DNA of 8,997 nt. It comes from Nitrosopumilaceae archaeon. Lineage in GTDB: Archaea; Thermoproteota; Nitrososphaeria; Nitrososphaerales; Nitrosopumilaceae. The stretch is taken from NCBI GenBank assembly GCA_021296165.1, contig JAGWAW010000046.1:1-8997 (forward strand). Direction: 5' to 3'. This document shows, in pieces, positions 1 to 5,801 of the stretch (position 1 is the first letter of the stretch; each line of letters starts with the position of its first letter). The notes beneath the pieces were generated by a model. That model searched no databases and was not told the origin of the DNA. It worked only from the letters and a program-made list of their open reading frames with translations. Both the position numbers and the translations under genes were made by a program.

Positions 1-42
1 GGCAAACTCATGCCGAGTCCAAACAGTACTCCCAAATTATGA

Positions 43-49
43 TTTATAA
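43..49 (+). promoter_or_regulatory. TATA box of rps19e
   Basis: The AT-rich element TTTATAA lies in otherwise GC-rich DNA. Its centre is about 28 bases upstream of the ATG at 74. That is the spacing expected if transcription begins at or next to the start codon, giving a leaderless mRNA, which is common in archaea. No Shine-Dalgarno-like sequence precedes the ATG, which supports this reading. Confidence 0.65.
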
Positions 50-73
50 GGAGACCGAGGTCAGACGCTGCCC

Positions 74-523
74 ATGGCGAAAGTCTTTGATGTGCCAGCC
101 GACGAGCTGGTGGAGCGGCTGGCGGCCCAACTCCGGGAGGAGGGCATCTCCGAGCCCGAGTGGACGGCCTTCGTAAAGACGGGGGCCCATGCCGACAGGC
201 CGCCGCACCGGAGGGATTGGTGGTATGTGCGGTGCGCCTCAGTGCTCCGCAAGATCTACATGCACGGCCCGGTGGGAATCAACGAGCTCCGCAAGGAGTA
301 CGGGGGAGGGAAACCCTCAGGATACGGGGCAGCCCACCACCGGTCGGCCGGCGGCGCCATAATACGCAACGCGGTGCACGGCCTAGAGGGACTGGGCCTA
401 GTGGTCCAAACCAAGGGGGGCCGCGTGGTGACCAGCGCCGGCATGAAGAAGCTGGACAACCTCTCCACCAATATTCTCAAGGAGATGGTACGGGAGAACC
501 CACCGCTCAAGGCGTACCTCTAG
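74..523 (+). CDS. rps19e: 30S ribosomal protein S19e
   Basis: This is a 149-residue protein of the archaeal/eukaryotic S19e family, a component of the small ribosomal subunit that has no bacterial counterpart. Recognisable family segments are the N-terminal FDVPADELVERLA, the tryptophan-rich DWWYVRCASVLRKIY (about residues 48-62), GPVGINELRKEYGG (about 65-78), the glycine/histidine-rich GYGAAHHRSAGGAIIRNA, and a C-terminal helix ending in LDNLSTNILKE. The length matches the usual 145-155 residues. The ATG at 74 is chosen because it precedes the conserved N-terminus and sits at leaderless distance from a TATA box. The stop is 4 bases before the next ATG, so it is probably co-transcribed with the PDCD5-like gene; this pairing is a familiar archaeal arrangement. 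The identification is firm. Confidence 0.97.
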   Translation: MAKVFDVPADELVERLAAQLREEGISEPEWTAFVKTGAHADRPPHRRDWWYVRCASVLRKIYMHGPVGINELRKEYGGGKPSGYGAAHHRSAGGAIIRNAVHGLEGLGLVVQTKGGRVVTSAGMKKLDNLSTNILKEMVRENPPLKAYL

Positions 524-527
524 GGGA

Positions 528-800
528 ATGAGCGCTACACCCGGGCCCGACGACGAGCAGGTCCGCGAGGTCGCTGCCCAGAGGGAAGCGGTACTGCGCA
601 GGTTGCTCTCCCCGGAGGCGCGCATGCGCCTGGCCAACGTCAGGATGGTGCGCAGCGAGCTGGCCGGGACAGTCGAGAATTATATCATAGGGATGGCCGG
701 CCAAGGGAGGCTGAGCCCCCCCGTCTCCGATGACCAGCTGAAGCAGATACTGCTCTCGCTGCAGCAGCCACGCCGGGGCTTCAAGATGAACCGGATCTGA
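528..800 (+). CDS. PDCD5/TFAR19-family DNA-binding protein
   Basis: This 90-residue basic protein belongs to the archaeal PDCD5 (TFAR19) family, small helical-bundle proteins reported to bind DNA; their exact cellular role in archaea is unsettled. Family features are the helix RREAVLRRLLSPEARMRL-like segment (about residues 20-35), the core VRMVRSELAGTVENYIIGMA (about 38-57), and the C-terminal DDQLKQILLSLQ...RGFKMNRI. Archaeal members usually have 100-120 residues. This one is slightly short because its N-terminal charged tail is reduced. The ATG starts 4 bases after the rps19e stop, so it is very likely in the same transcript, and the adjacent AGGGGA gives only weak ribosome-binding potential. 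Its last 20 bases overlap the 3' end of the convergent NrdD-like gene. Confidence 0.92.
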   Translation: MSATPGPDDEQVREVAAQREAVLRRLLSPEARMRLANVRMVRSELAGTVENYIIGMAGQGRLSPPVSDDQLKQILLSLQQPRRGFKMNRI

Positions 801-2718
801 GCGCGGCGGGGCGCGTCGGAGGTCGGCGCACCAGCGTGAATCCGCATATGGGGGCCATCCTCCTTATGGACTCGGCTATGTCGGCCTTGGGCGTGTCGTC
901 GTGATATGCCAGCTCGGTGTAGAGCCCCCCGCCCACCAGCGCCGCCGTCTCCCGGATCTCGGCGGCCATGCCGTCGCTCCGCCTCAGTATGATGGCCTCC
1001 CGGACGTCCACCGTCCTGCCCTGGCCGTACCCGCCGCTCCAGGCCGCCGGCGGTATCTTGCGCTTGCCGTATTCCCTGCCGTCCAGCTCCACCAGCCGCG
1101 CGGATCCTCCGCTGGGGATCATGCACACGTCCACCGAGAGCCCCGCCCGCCGCTCCCTCTTGGCCGCGCCGGCGGCCGTCGCTATGGTGTCCAGGCACAC
1201 GCGATGTGTCTTCTCCCCGGCGAATCCCATCACGTCGGCGACGGCCTCCCGCAGGCCCACTAGGTTGACAAGCAGATGGGTGGACCCCGCCTCGTCATAC
1301 CTGGTCTTGGCGGCCAAGAACGGATTGAGCCCCCGCCGCGTTATGTCCGCGATGTCCTTCCGCCGCTCCTTGAGGGCGGATATGACCGGGGCTATGCGGA
1401 CGGACAGCAGGGTCCGGAAGTACCTCTCGTCATGGTCTGCCTTGTAGGCCAGCCGGGGTAGGTTGATGGCCATCGAGTGCAGCTTGATGGTGGTGTCTAG
1501 ACCGTTGGAGTCGACCACCCCGCCGCCGGCCGCCCGGCCGCCGGCCACGGTTACCATGCCGCCGGCCGCCGACATGGCCGCCAGCTCGTCGGCGAACCGA
1601 TCGGCTCCATCCTTACCCGGATCCGCCACCACGCGCACGCGGGGGGTCTCGACCGTCAGGGCGTAGTCACGGTAGGCGGCCAGCATGCCCCCGGCCGCCT
1701 CCGACTCCAGGGGTATGCGCAGCGCAACGTCCGCCCCGCAGTGGTGTACGAAGGACAGGGCGCGCGCCAGCTCCTCACTGGACATACCCCGCGCAGCGTC
1801 GGCCAGCCCGTCCACCACTACCTCCCCGGACGCCTCCCAAGAGACGCGCTCCAAGGCTACGGCCAGGGCCGCGGGCGTCGAGCCGCCCTTGGGGTGCATG
1901 CGGGGGGTCTGAGCGTCCCACGACACGGAGCCGTCCAGCATGTCCGGTACCCGCGCGAACAGCGTGTCGGGCACCAGAGACCATCCGGCCGTGTCGCCTA
2001 TGTGTATGTCCCCGCGCATGTGCATGTCGGCCACATCCTTGGGAAGGGTGTTGGTGAGCAAGTACTCGTTGAGGACGTTCCGGCCGACGGTCATGGCTAC
2101 TGAGTCAAACCCCACCACGGTGTTGTCGGTGAGCATTTCCTGGACGTCGTAGGCGGGCATGCCCAGCCGGGTCATCCTGTTCCGGTACTCCTCCTGTCCC
2201 ATCTCCAGCAGGACCGTGTTGACCAGCTCCCGGATGAGCGGTCCACTCAGGTGGTTGGTCTCGTACTTGCGTATGCGGCCCTCCACGTCCCCGGTCACGC
2301 GCTGGGCCAGCTCGGTGGGGAGGCGGCCCTCCCGGACCAACGACTGCAGTATCTTGTCGGCGTTGAACTCCTCTATGGACATGTCCGAGGTCCTGACGTA
2401 CATCTGGCCACTATCCACCACCGAACGCTCCTCCACCTGCTTTACCATGTTCAGTATGAGCTTGCCCAGGTTGGTTATGGTGTACTGCTTCTCGTTCTTG
2501 TTGGGGAATACCAGAGCCTGCCTGCGGAGCTGGCGCAGGTGGTAGGCGAACTTGCCGCTCTCGTTCTTTGTGCGGTACCCCACCATGGACTTGAGCTCAG
2601 AGTAGGGGAGGGAACCCTTGGCGTTCAGGGCGCGGAGCACGCTCAGCCTCTTGGGGTTGGCTATGGTCTTGAGGATGAGCTGAACACGGGCGGGCATCTC
2701 CTTGAGCTCGTCGTCCAT
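781..2718 (-). CDS. Winged-helix/ATP-cone/NrdD-like fusion protein, possible nucleotide-sensing regulator
   Basis: This 645-residue protein has three parts. Residues 1-95 form an ArsR-like winged helix (NPKRLSVLRAL, then LPYSELKSMVG, then a wing-like segment ending KQYTITNLGK). Residues about 105-195 match an ATP-cone, the dATP/ATP-sensing module of ribonucleotide reductases (YVRTSDMSIEEFNADKI ... YRNRMTRLGMPAYDV). From about 200 on it resembles anaerobic ribonucleotide reductase NrdD (MHMRGDIHIGDTAGW near 232-246, LHSMAINLPRLAYKA near 413-427, LVNLVGLREAVADVMGF near 483-499). I cannot find the C-terminal four-cysteine zinc site or the glycyl-radical RxxGY segment; the protein ends ICGFTLVRRPP plus a short tail. 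A working class III reductase should carry these and normally has an NrdG partner, which is absent here. I infer a dNTP-responsive transcription factor built from a dead reductase. The ATG at 2718 is about 27 bases from a TATA-like element. Confidence 0.75.
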   Translation of the reverse strand: MDDELKEMPARVQLILKTIANPKRLSVLRALNAKGSLPYSELKSMVGYRTKNESGKFAYHLRQLRRQALVFPNKNEKQYTITNLGKLILNMVKQVEERSVVDSGQMYVRTSDMSIEEFNADKILQSLVREGRLPTELAQRVTGDVEGRIRKYETNHLSGPLIRELVNTVLLEMGQEEYRNRMTRLGMPAYDVQEMLTDNTVVGFDSVAMTVGRNVLNEYLLTNTLPKDVADMHMRGDIHIGDTAGWSLVPDTLFARVPDMLDGSVSWDAQTPRMHPKGGSTPAALAVALERVSWEASGEVVVDGLADAARGMSSEELARALSFVHHCGADVALRIPLESEAAGGMLAAYRDYALTVETPRVRVVADPGKDGADRFADELAAMSAAGGMVTVAGGRAAGGGVVDSNGLDTTIKLHSMAINLPRLAYKADHDERYFRTLLSVRIAPVISALKERRKDIADITRRGLNPFLAAKTRYDEAGSTHLLVNLVGLREAVADVMGFAGEKTHRVCLDTIATAAGAAKRERRAGLSVDVCMIPSGGSARLVELDGREYGKRKIPPAAWSGGYGQGRTVDVREAIILRRSDGMAAEIRETAALVGGGLYTELAYHDDTPKADIAESIRRMAPICGFTLVRRPPTRPAALRSGSS

Positions 2719-2741
2719 CGCACGCGGGATGGCGCGCGGCG

Positions 2742-2748
2742 TAATTAA
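2742..2748 (-). promoter_or_regulatory. TATA-like element of the NrdD-like gene
   Basis: Read on the minus strand, the sequence is TTAATTA with its centre about 27 bases upstream of the ATG at 2718. This is the same leaderless geometry seen for the other first genes in the window. It is the only AT-rich patch in the region immediately upstream. Confidence 0.55.
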
Positions 2749-2959
2749 CGGTTATGGGAAGCGGTTCATCCCGCAAGGGCGAGTGGTTGATCTAAATGGT
2801 ACGAATCCGACCGCAGTCAGTCCCAAACTTGGGGTGCGCGGGCTGCGGGACGAAGTTTTGGACCGGTTTTTGACAAAGCCCTAACCCAAATGGGGCGGCG
2901 CGGGGAGCAAGAGATGGTATCATGGAATGATATGTGTGATATGGGGCGTTTTGGGCATG

Positions 2960-3629
2960 TCATGTGGCGGCCGCGGCGTTCTGTATGGGCGTCAGCCATA
3001 TGTCGGTACCCCGTATGTCTATGCCGGCGGCCTTGGCGGACGTCTGGCCGCCTTTCCTCCGTGCGGCTTGATGGCGCGGTGGTGGATTATCACCATGCGG
3101 AATATCAGGGCTTCCTCCTTGTTTATGCCGTGGGCGTACCTGAAGTGGTCCGCCATCTCGCCATTGAGCCGCTCCTGTTTGTTGATGTTGCATATGCAGT
3201 TCCGGATGTGGATGTCGCGGATGTGGATTGACCTGAGGCCTTTATGGTACGGAACACTTTCTTGAAGGCGATGTGGTGTTGGTCGAGGCCGTCTGTAATG
3301 AACACCCGGGGAACCCTGCCCGCCACATCCCGGGCCTTCCGCAGCAGGGGGGCCGCGTCGTACCCTTCCTTGGTGGTCAAGACGTCCCACGCCAGGACGA
3401 ACCTGGTGGAGAGGTCCATGAGGGCGACGAGCCACCACTCCTTGCCGCGTACGTCTGCCACTTCTCGTCGCAGCCCCACTTGTCCCCCACGCACGGGGGC
3501 TTGATGGTTCCCGTATACTGTTTCATGCCCGAATAGTGGAACAGTATTCCCCAGTATCCTGGTTATGGTGTCCACATGTCTGTCCTGATCCGATGAATTA
3601 TTTAAGATCGTAAAGGCAGATTTCCCGAC
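2960..3629 (-). pseudogene. Decayed DDE transposase (IS6/IS240-like), multiple frameshifts
   Basis: Pieces of one transposase can be read in order on the minus strand, but only by changing frame at least four times. They are an N-terminal part with HVDTITRILG (about 3629-3550), FHYSGMKQYTGTIKPP then GDKWGCDEKWQ (about 3548-3455), GKEWWLVALMDLSTRFVLAW ... PRVFITDGL (about 3460-3240), NKQERLNGEMADHFRYAHG (about 3240-3055), and a C-terminal AGIDIRGTDIWLTPIQNA ending at a TGA at 2960-2962. The DDE residues of an IS6-like catalytic core are visible in the fragments: D in CDEKW, D in ITDGL and E in NKQERLNG. The element is therefore dead. I found no convincing terminal inverted repeats or target duplications. 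The longest open piece (3123-3575) is not a functional gene on its own. Confidence 0.85.
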
Positions 3630-3668
3630 TTACCATCCACCCTTGCGGGAGGGACCCCGCATGGCTAA

Positions 3669-3676
3669 CTTTATTA
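3669..3676 (+). promoter_or_regulatory. TATA-like element of the 46-residue ORF
   Basis: The AT-rich stretch CTTTATTA lies about 27 bases upstream of the ATG at 3699, matching the leaderless spacing of other genes here. It supports treating the small ORF that follows as a gene. Confidence 0.45.
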
Positions 3677-3698
3677 GTTGAGCTCATGAATGTACCTT

Positions 3699-3839
3699 AT
3701 GGCAACCGACAAGACAAATGCCAATCGTCATGAAATCACTCTGAAGAGCCGGGACTACATAGGAAGCCGAAGGGCGGTAACCGGTTCGTTTGGCACCGAA
3801 AAGCCGGCTGGCAGCAGGCCGCGGGCGACCAAAGACTAG
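3699..3839 (+). CDS. Small basic hypothetical protein (46 residues)
   Basis: This 46-residue ORF starts MATDKTNANRHEITLKSR and ends SRPRATKD. It is hydrophilic and rich in Lys/Arg, has no cysteine, and shows no signal peptide or membrane segment. I do not recognise a family. The case for a real gene is the TATA-like element at leaderless distance and a codon pattern that is not obviously random. The case against is its small size and its place beside transposase debris. Its stop overlaps the stop of the membrane-protein gene on the other strand: the two TAG codons share the palindrome CTAG at 3836-3839. It could be a nucleic-acid-binding peptide, but that is only a guess from charge. Confidence 0.45.
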   Translation: MATDKTNANRHEITLKSRDYIGSRRAVTGSFGTEKPAGSRPRATKD

Positions 3840-4462
3840 AATATCTTGAACTCTTTTTCCAATTTTGCCTTGAGCGAGGGTATGCCGCTCTCGGCCAACA
3901 GCTCCGCTTCCACCCTGTCTAGAGCCTCATAGTACCTCTTGGTCTTTGGCGTGACGTCTTCGGCCGGGCCCGCCCTGTCTTCGATATCCCGGATGCTCCG
4001 TATGAACGAGTTGTGGTCTTTGATCAACTGGAACGCGTCTTGGGTCTTCTGCTGTATTCCAGTTGGAAGGAAGTTGATCCTACCTGAAAAGACTAGGCTG
4101 TCGTAAAAATCGTGGTTCAGCATGCGGTTCATAAAATAGTACTTTTTTCCGTCCTCAAACTCCACCACCATGAAATTATCCGGATGGGATTTCTCGTCCA
4201 GCGCGCCCAGCGTGTTGTTCAGCTCGGTGTACAGGTTTCTTGAGGCACGCGTCCGCTCGCTGTTCTCGTTGTGTTTTGTCTTTAGAAAGTAGACGAACGG
4301 GGCCAGGGCCACCGTGACGCTGGTTATGAACGGAGCAAGCCTGTCGAACAGACCTTCTTCCAAGGTAAGGTCTATCATGAAAAGGAACAAACCAAGTGCG
4401 ACGACTAGTATGGCGCCGTATACGATTATTGCTGAATCCAGGTAATAGGCGCGCTTTGTCAC
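3836..4462 (-). CDS. Two-TM membrane protein of unknown function
   Basis: I read this as a 208-residue protein starting at a GTG at 4462 (MTKRAYYLDSAIIVYG). The frame stays open to 4903, but the upstream part has low-complexity Pro/Arg/Gly content and contains no sensible domain. The GTG instead sits about 27 bases from a TATA element, as expected for a leaderless transcript. Two membrane segments are visible, at about residues 10-30 (SAIIVYGAILVVALGLFLFM) and 42-60 (LAPFITSVTVALAPFVYFL), joined by a short acidic loop. Lys/Arg at the N-terminus and after TM2 put both ends in the cytoplasm. Residues 61-208 form a soluble, charged, mostly helical domain. I do not recognise the family. It stands alone between two transposase remnants. 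Confidence 0.75.
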   Translation of the reverse strand: MTKRAYYLDSAIIVYGAILVVALGLFLFMIDLTLEEGLFDRLAPFITSVTVALAPFVYFLKTKHNENSERTRASRNLYTELNNTLGALDEKSHPDNFMVVEFEDGKKYYFMNRMLNHDFYDSLVFSGRINFLPTGIQQKTQDAFQLIKDHNSFIRSIRDIEDRAGPAEDVTPKTKRYYEALDRVEAELLAESGIPSLKAKLEKEFKIF

Positions 4463-4485
4463 CGGTCCGTCATATGCGGGTGCTG

Positions 4486-4493
4486 CTATATGT
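4486..4493 (-). promoter_or_regulatory. TATA box of the two-TM membrane protein gene
   Basis: Read on the minus strand, the sequence is ACATATAG. Its centre is about 27 bases upstream of the GTG at 4462. This spacing is the main reason for choosing the GTG over start codons further upstream, including an ATG at 4537 that would lie upstream of this box. Confidence 0.6.
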
Positions 4494-4779
4494 ATGTCTG
4501 TGCAACGGGAACTGCTGCCAGCACGCGCGCCGGGCATAATTCGACTACAAAAACGGCCGGAGACACGATCCGTAATTAGAGACCAAGCGGCACCCTGCGG
4601 GGAAGTCCTCCTTTGGTCCCTCAGAGGAACCCGTCCCTCTTCAGCCGGGTGGCCTGGTTGACCAGCCTGTAGTGGCGGACAATTCGGTCTGATCACTTGG
4701 CCCACACCAGACGGGACGTGGTGTAGCCTGAGGCCGGTCTGAATCGGAAGGTTTAGATCCTTCCCCGTCCCCCAGGCCA

Positions 4780-4806
4780 CCATACTGCGGCTACGCCGCA
4801 ATATGG
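4780..4806. repeat. Long imperfect inverted repeat (hairpin)
   Basis: Two 12-base arms, CCATACTGCGGC and GCCGCAATATGG, flank the 3-base loop TAC. Eleven of the 12 pairs match; the sole mismatch is the C at 4785 opposite the A at 4801. The repeat lies about 80 bases before a transposase helix-turn-helix fragment. It could be an end of a mobile element, a terminator stem (though no T-run follows) or a protein-binding palindrome. Confidence 0.65.
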
Positions 4807-4885
4807 CAGCCGCCGCCGGCAAGAAAGGGAATGGTCGGGAGGCCGTGCGGAAGGGCGCTGCGTTCATGAGTACGACAGGCCTTGA

Positions 4886-5110
4886 GTAGCTTCCGCGGCC
4901 CACAAGAGGGAGAAGGCCGGCAAGACCGAATACGTCCTAGAGGCCCGCATGCGGAAGAAGAGCGAGGGGATACGGCACATGTCCCGGGAGATGTCCATAC
5001 CATATTCCACCGTGCGCGGCTGGCTGCTCCGTATGCAGGATGTCAAGCTGGAGAGGCGCACAGACAAAAAGTTCCCGGGTAGGAGACCGAAGCAGGGCCG
5101 CAGCGTCTGC
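4886..5110 (+). pseudogene. Transposase helix-turn-helix fragment (IS630-like)
   Basis: This open stretch reads KREKAGKTEYVLEARMRKKS followed by EGIRHMSREMSIPYSTVRGW and LLRM, then ERRTDKKFPGRRPK. The segment around GIRHMSREMSIPYSTVRGWL is a typical helix-turn-helix of the kind that opens IS630/Tc1-like and related transposases, and the basic GRRPK linker is also characteristic. After about 5110 the frame stays open to 5863, but the translation becomes meaningless antisense of downstream genes. The DDE catalytic domain is absent. There is no good start codon before the homologous region, although an ATG lies at 4949. I call it a 5' fragment of an insertion sequence. It belongs to a different element from the remnant at 2960-3629 as far as I can tell. 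Confidence 0.65.
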
Positions 5111-5174
5111 AAGAACATATCTAGGTGCCATCCGGCCTGCCTAGGACGGAAGTCCAACCATGATTGCCGCCAAA

Positions 5175-5191
5175 GTGCCGTGTTGCGGCAC
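5175..5191. repeat. Short hairpin
   Basis: The arms GTGCCG and CGGCAC are separated by five bases (TGTTG). The hairpin sits in the non-coding stretch between the transposase fragment and the small zinc-ribbon gene. A second inverted repeat, GCGGA/TCCGC with an AT-rich loop, lies at 5208-5225. Both could mark the 3' end of the leftward thiolase transcript, but neither has a clear T-run. Confidence 0.35.
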
Positions 5192-5242
5192 CAGATTCGC
5201 ATATTGAGCGGATCTAAATGTCCGCTACTATGGGCATGGCCC

Positions 5243-5410
5243 TCAGGATCCCTTCCTGCGCACGTCCACTCCGAAGTCGGAGACCGACACGGTGTGGCCA
5301 CAGGAGGGGCACCGGCCGTCCTCTATCCCGGTGGCGTCCCGGACGGACTTGAGCATACGGGTGGATCCTATCTTCTCAGAGCACTTGCCGCATATTATGT
5401 CCACGACCAT
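5243..5410 (-). CDS. Small zinc-ribbon protein (55 residues)
   Basis: This 55-residue protein has two CxxC knuckles, CGKC at residues 7-10 and CPSCGH at 34-39, separated by a 23-residue spacer. That layout is a treble-clef/zinc-ribbon fold binding one zinc through four cysteines. The family is unknown to me; small zinc-ribbon proteins in archaea serve as nucleic-acid-binding factors or protein-protein adaptors. It lies 24 bases downstream of the DUF35 gene on the same strand and in the same frame, so it may be the third gene of the thiolase operon. There is also a TATA-like GTAAATAC overlapping the DUF35 stop, about 25 bases upstream of its ATG, so it may have its own promoter. The intact cysteine pairs and sensible composition argue for a real gene despite its size. 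Confidence 0.75.
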   Translation of the reverse strand: MVVDIICGKCSEKIGSTRMLKSVRDATGIEDGRCPSCGHTVSVSDFGVDVRRKGS

Positions 5411-5430
5411 GCGACGATGCAGTACGCGCG

Positions 5431-5438
5431 GTATTTAC
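5431..5438 (-). promoter_or_regulatory. Possible internal TATA element at the DUF35 stop
   Basis: On the minus strand this is GTAAATAC, which includes the TAA stop of the DUF35 gene. It is centred about 25 bases upstream of the ATG at 5410. The sequence could act as a separate promoter for the zinc-ribbon gene, though stop codons provide such AT-rich patches by chance. Confidence 0.35.
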
Positions 5439-5800
5439 AGCTTTTCTATGAGCAGGCCGCGCCCGTCGTATCCGGTTACACGGGCCCCGGTGCCAACCGG
5501 CAGGTCGTCGGGCGTGGCTATGCCGCCCATGAAGCCCGACACGCGGAGGGAGGTGCCGTCTACCGACATCACCACGAAGGCGTAGGGGGTGTACTCCTCG
5601 AACCCGGCCGGCGGCACAGTGATTATGGTGTATGTGGCTATGCGCCCCCGCCCGGGTATGGTGCGGTTGGACATCTCCGCCGAGCCGCACTTCATGCAGA
5701 AGCGGGCGGTGGAGGAGTGCTCGACGCCGCACTCGGCGCACGTTCTTACCAGTATGTGGCCGTTCTTGGCAGCCTCCATAAACTCACTCTTGGCAGACAT
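5435..5800 (-). CDS. DUF35 zinc-ribbon/OB-fold acyl-CoA-associated protein
   Basis: This 121-residue protein starts MSAKSEFMEAAKNGHILVRT. It has an N-terminal rubredoxin-like zinc ribbon, CAEC at about residues 21-24 and CMKC at about 35-38, followed by an OB-fold (RGRIATYTIITVPPAGF ... YAFVVMSVDGTSLRVSGF ... ARVTGYDGRG). This is the DUF35 architecture. In archaea, DUF35 proteins form a complex with acetoacetyl-CoA thiolase and HMG-CoA synthase, bridging the two and helping pass the intermediate. The ATG at 5800 is one base past the thiolase stop. A start at 5851 would be in frame but would overlap the thiolase by about 50 bases and add an atypical MAPPAPAAPF extension, so I prefer 5800. It almost certainly partners the thiolase. 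No HMG-CoA synthase gene is in the window. Confidence 0.9.
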   Translation of the reverse strand: MSAKSEFMEAAKNGHILVRTCAECGVEHSSTARFCMKCGSAEMSNRTIPGRGRIATYTIITVPPAGFEEYTPYAFVVMSVDGTSLRVSGFMGGIATPDDLPVGTGARVTGYDGRGLLIEKL

Positions 5801-5801
5801 G

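Larger units (their letters stand above)
4463..4885 (+). other. Gene-poor region with inverted repeats
   Basis: These 423 bases contain no gene I can support on either strand; every frame is short or yields unstructured Pro/Arg/Gly-rich sequence. They hold the TATA element of the membrane-protein gene near 4486-4493. They also contain a small imperfect inverted repeat around CTGGTTGACCAG (near 4653-4664) and a strong hairpin at 4780-4806. One minus-strand frame includes the coding-like stretch DRIVRHYRLVNQATRLKR around 4625-4690, ending in a stop, which could be a remnant of a lost gene. I regard the whole as decayed DNA from mobile elements. Confidence 0.5.

Noticed and set aside
2251..2748. 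Open frame of 165 codons on the plus strand
   Set aside because: It is antisense to the winged-helix and ATP-cone part of the NrdD-like gene, and the translation is low-complexity.
4560..4760. Possible tRNA or other structured RNA in the gene-poor region
   Set aside because: I looked for a cloverleaf with a GGTTCRA-type T-arm and matching acceptor ends and could not fold one. Only small inverted repeats are present.
4803..4889. 28-codon plus-strand ORF starting MAAAAGKKGNG
   Set aside because: It is short, overlaps the hairpin arm, has no promoter and resembles no known peptide.
4463..4903. N-terminal extension of the two-TM protein
   Set aside because: It is in frame but low-complexity, and it would cross the TATA box that best explains the GTG start at 4462.
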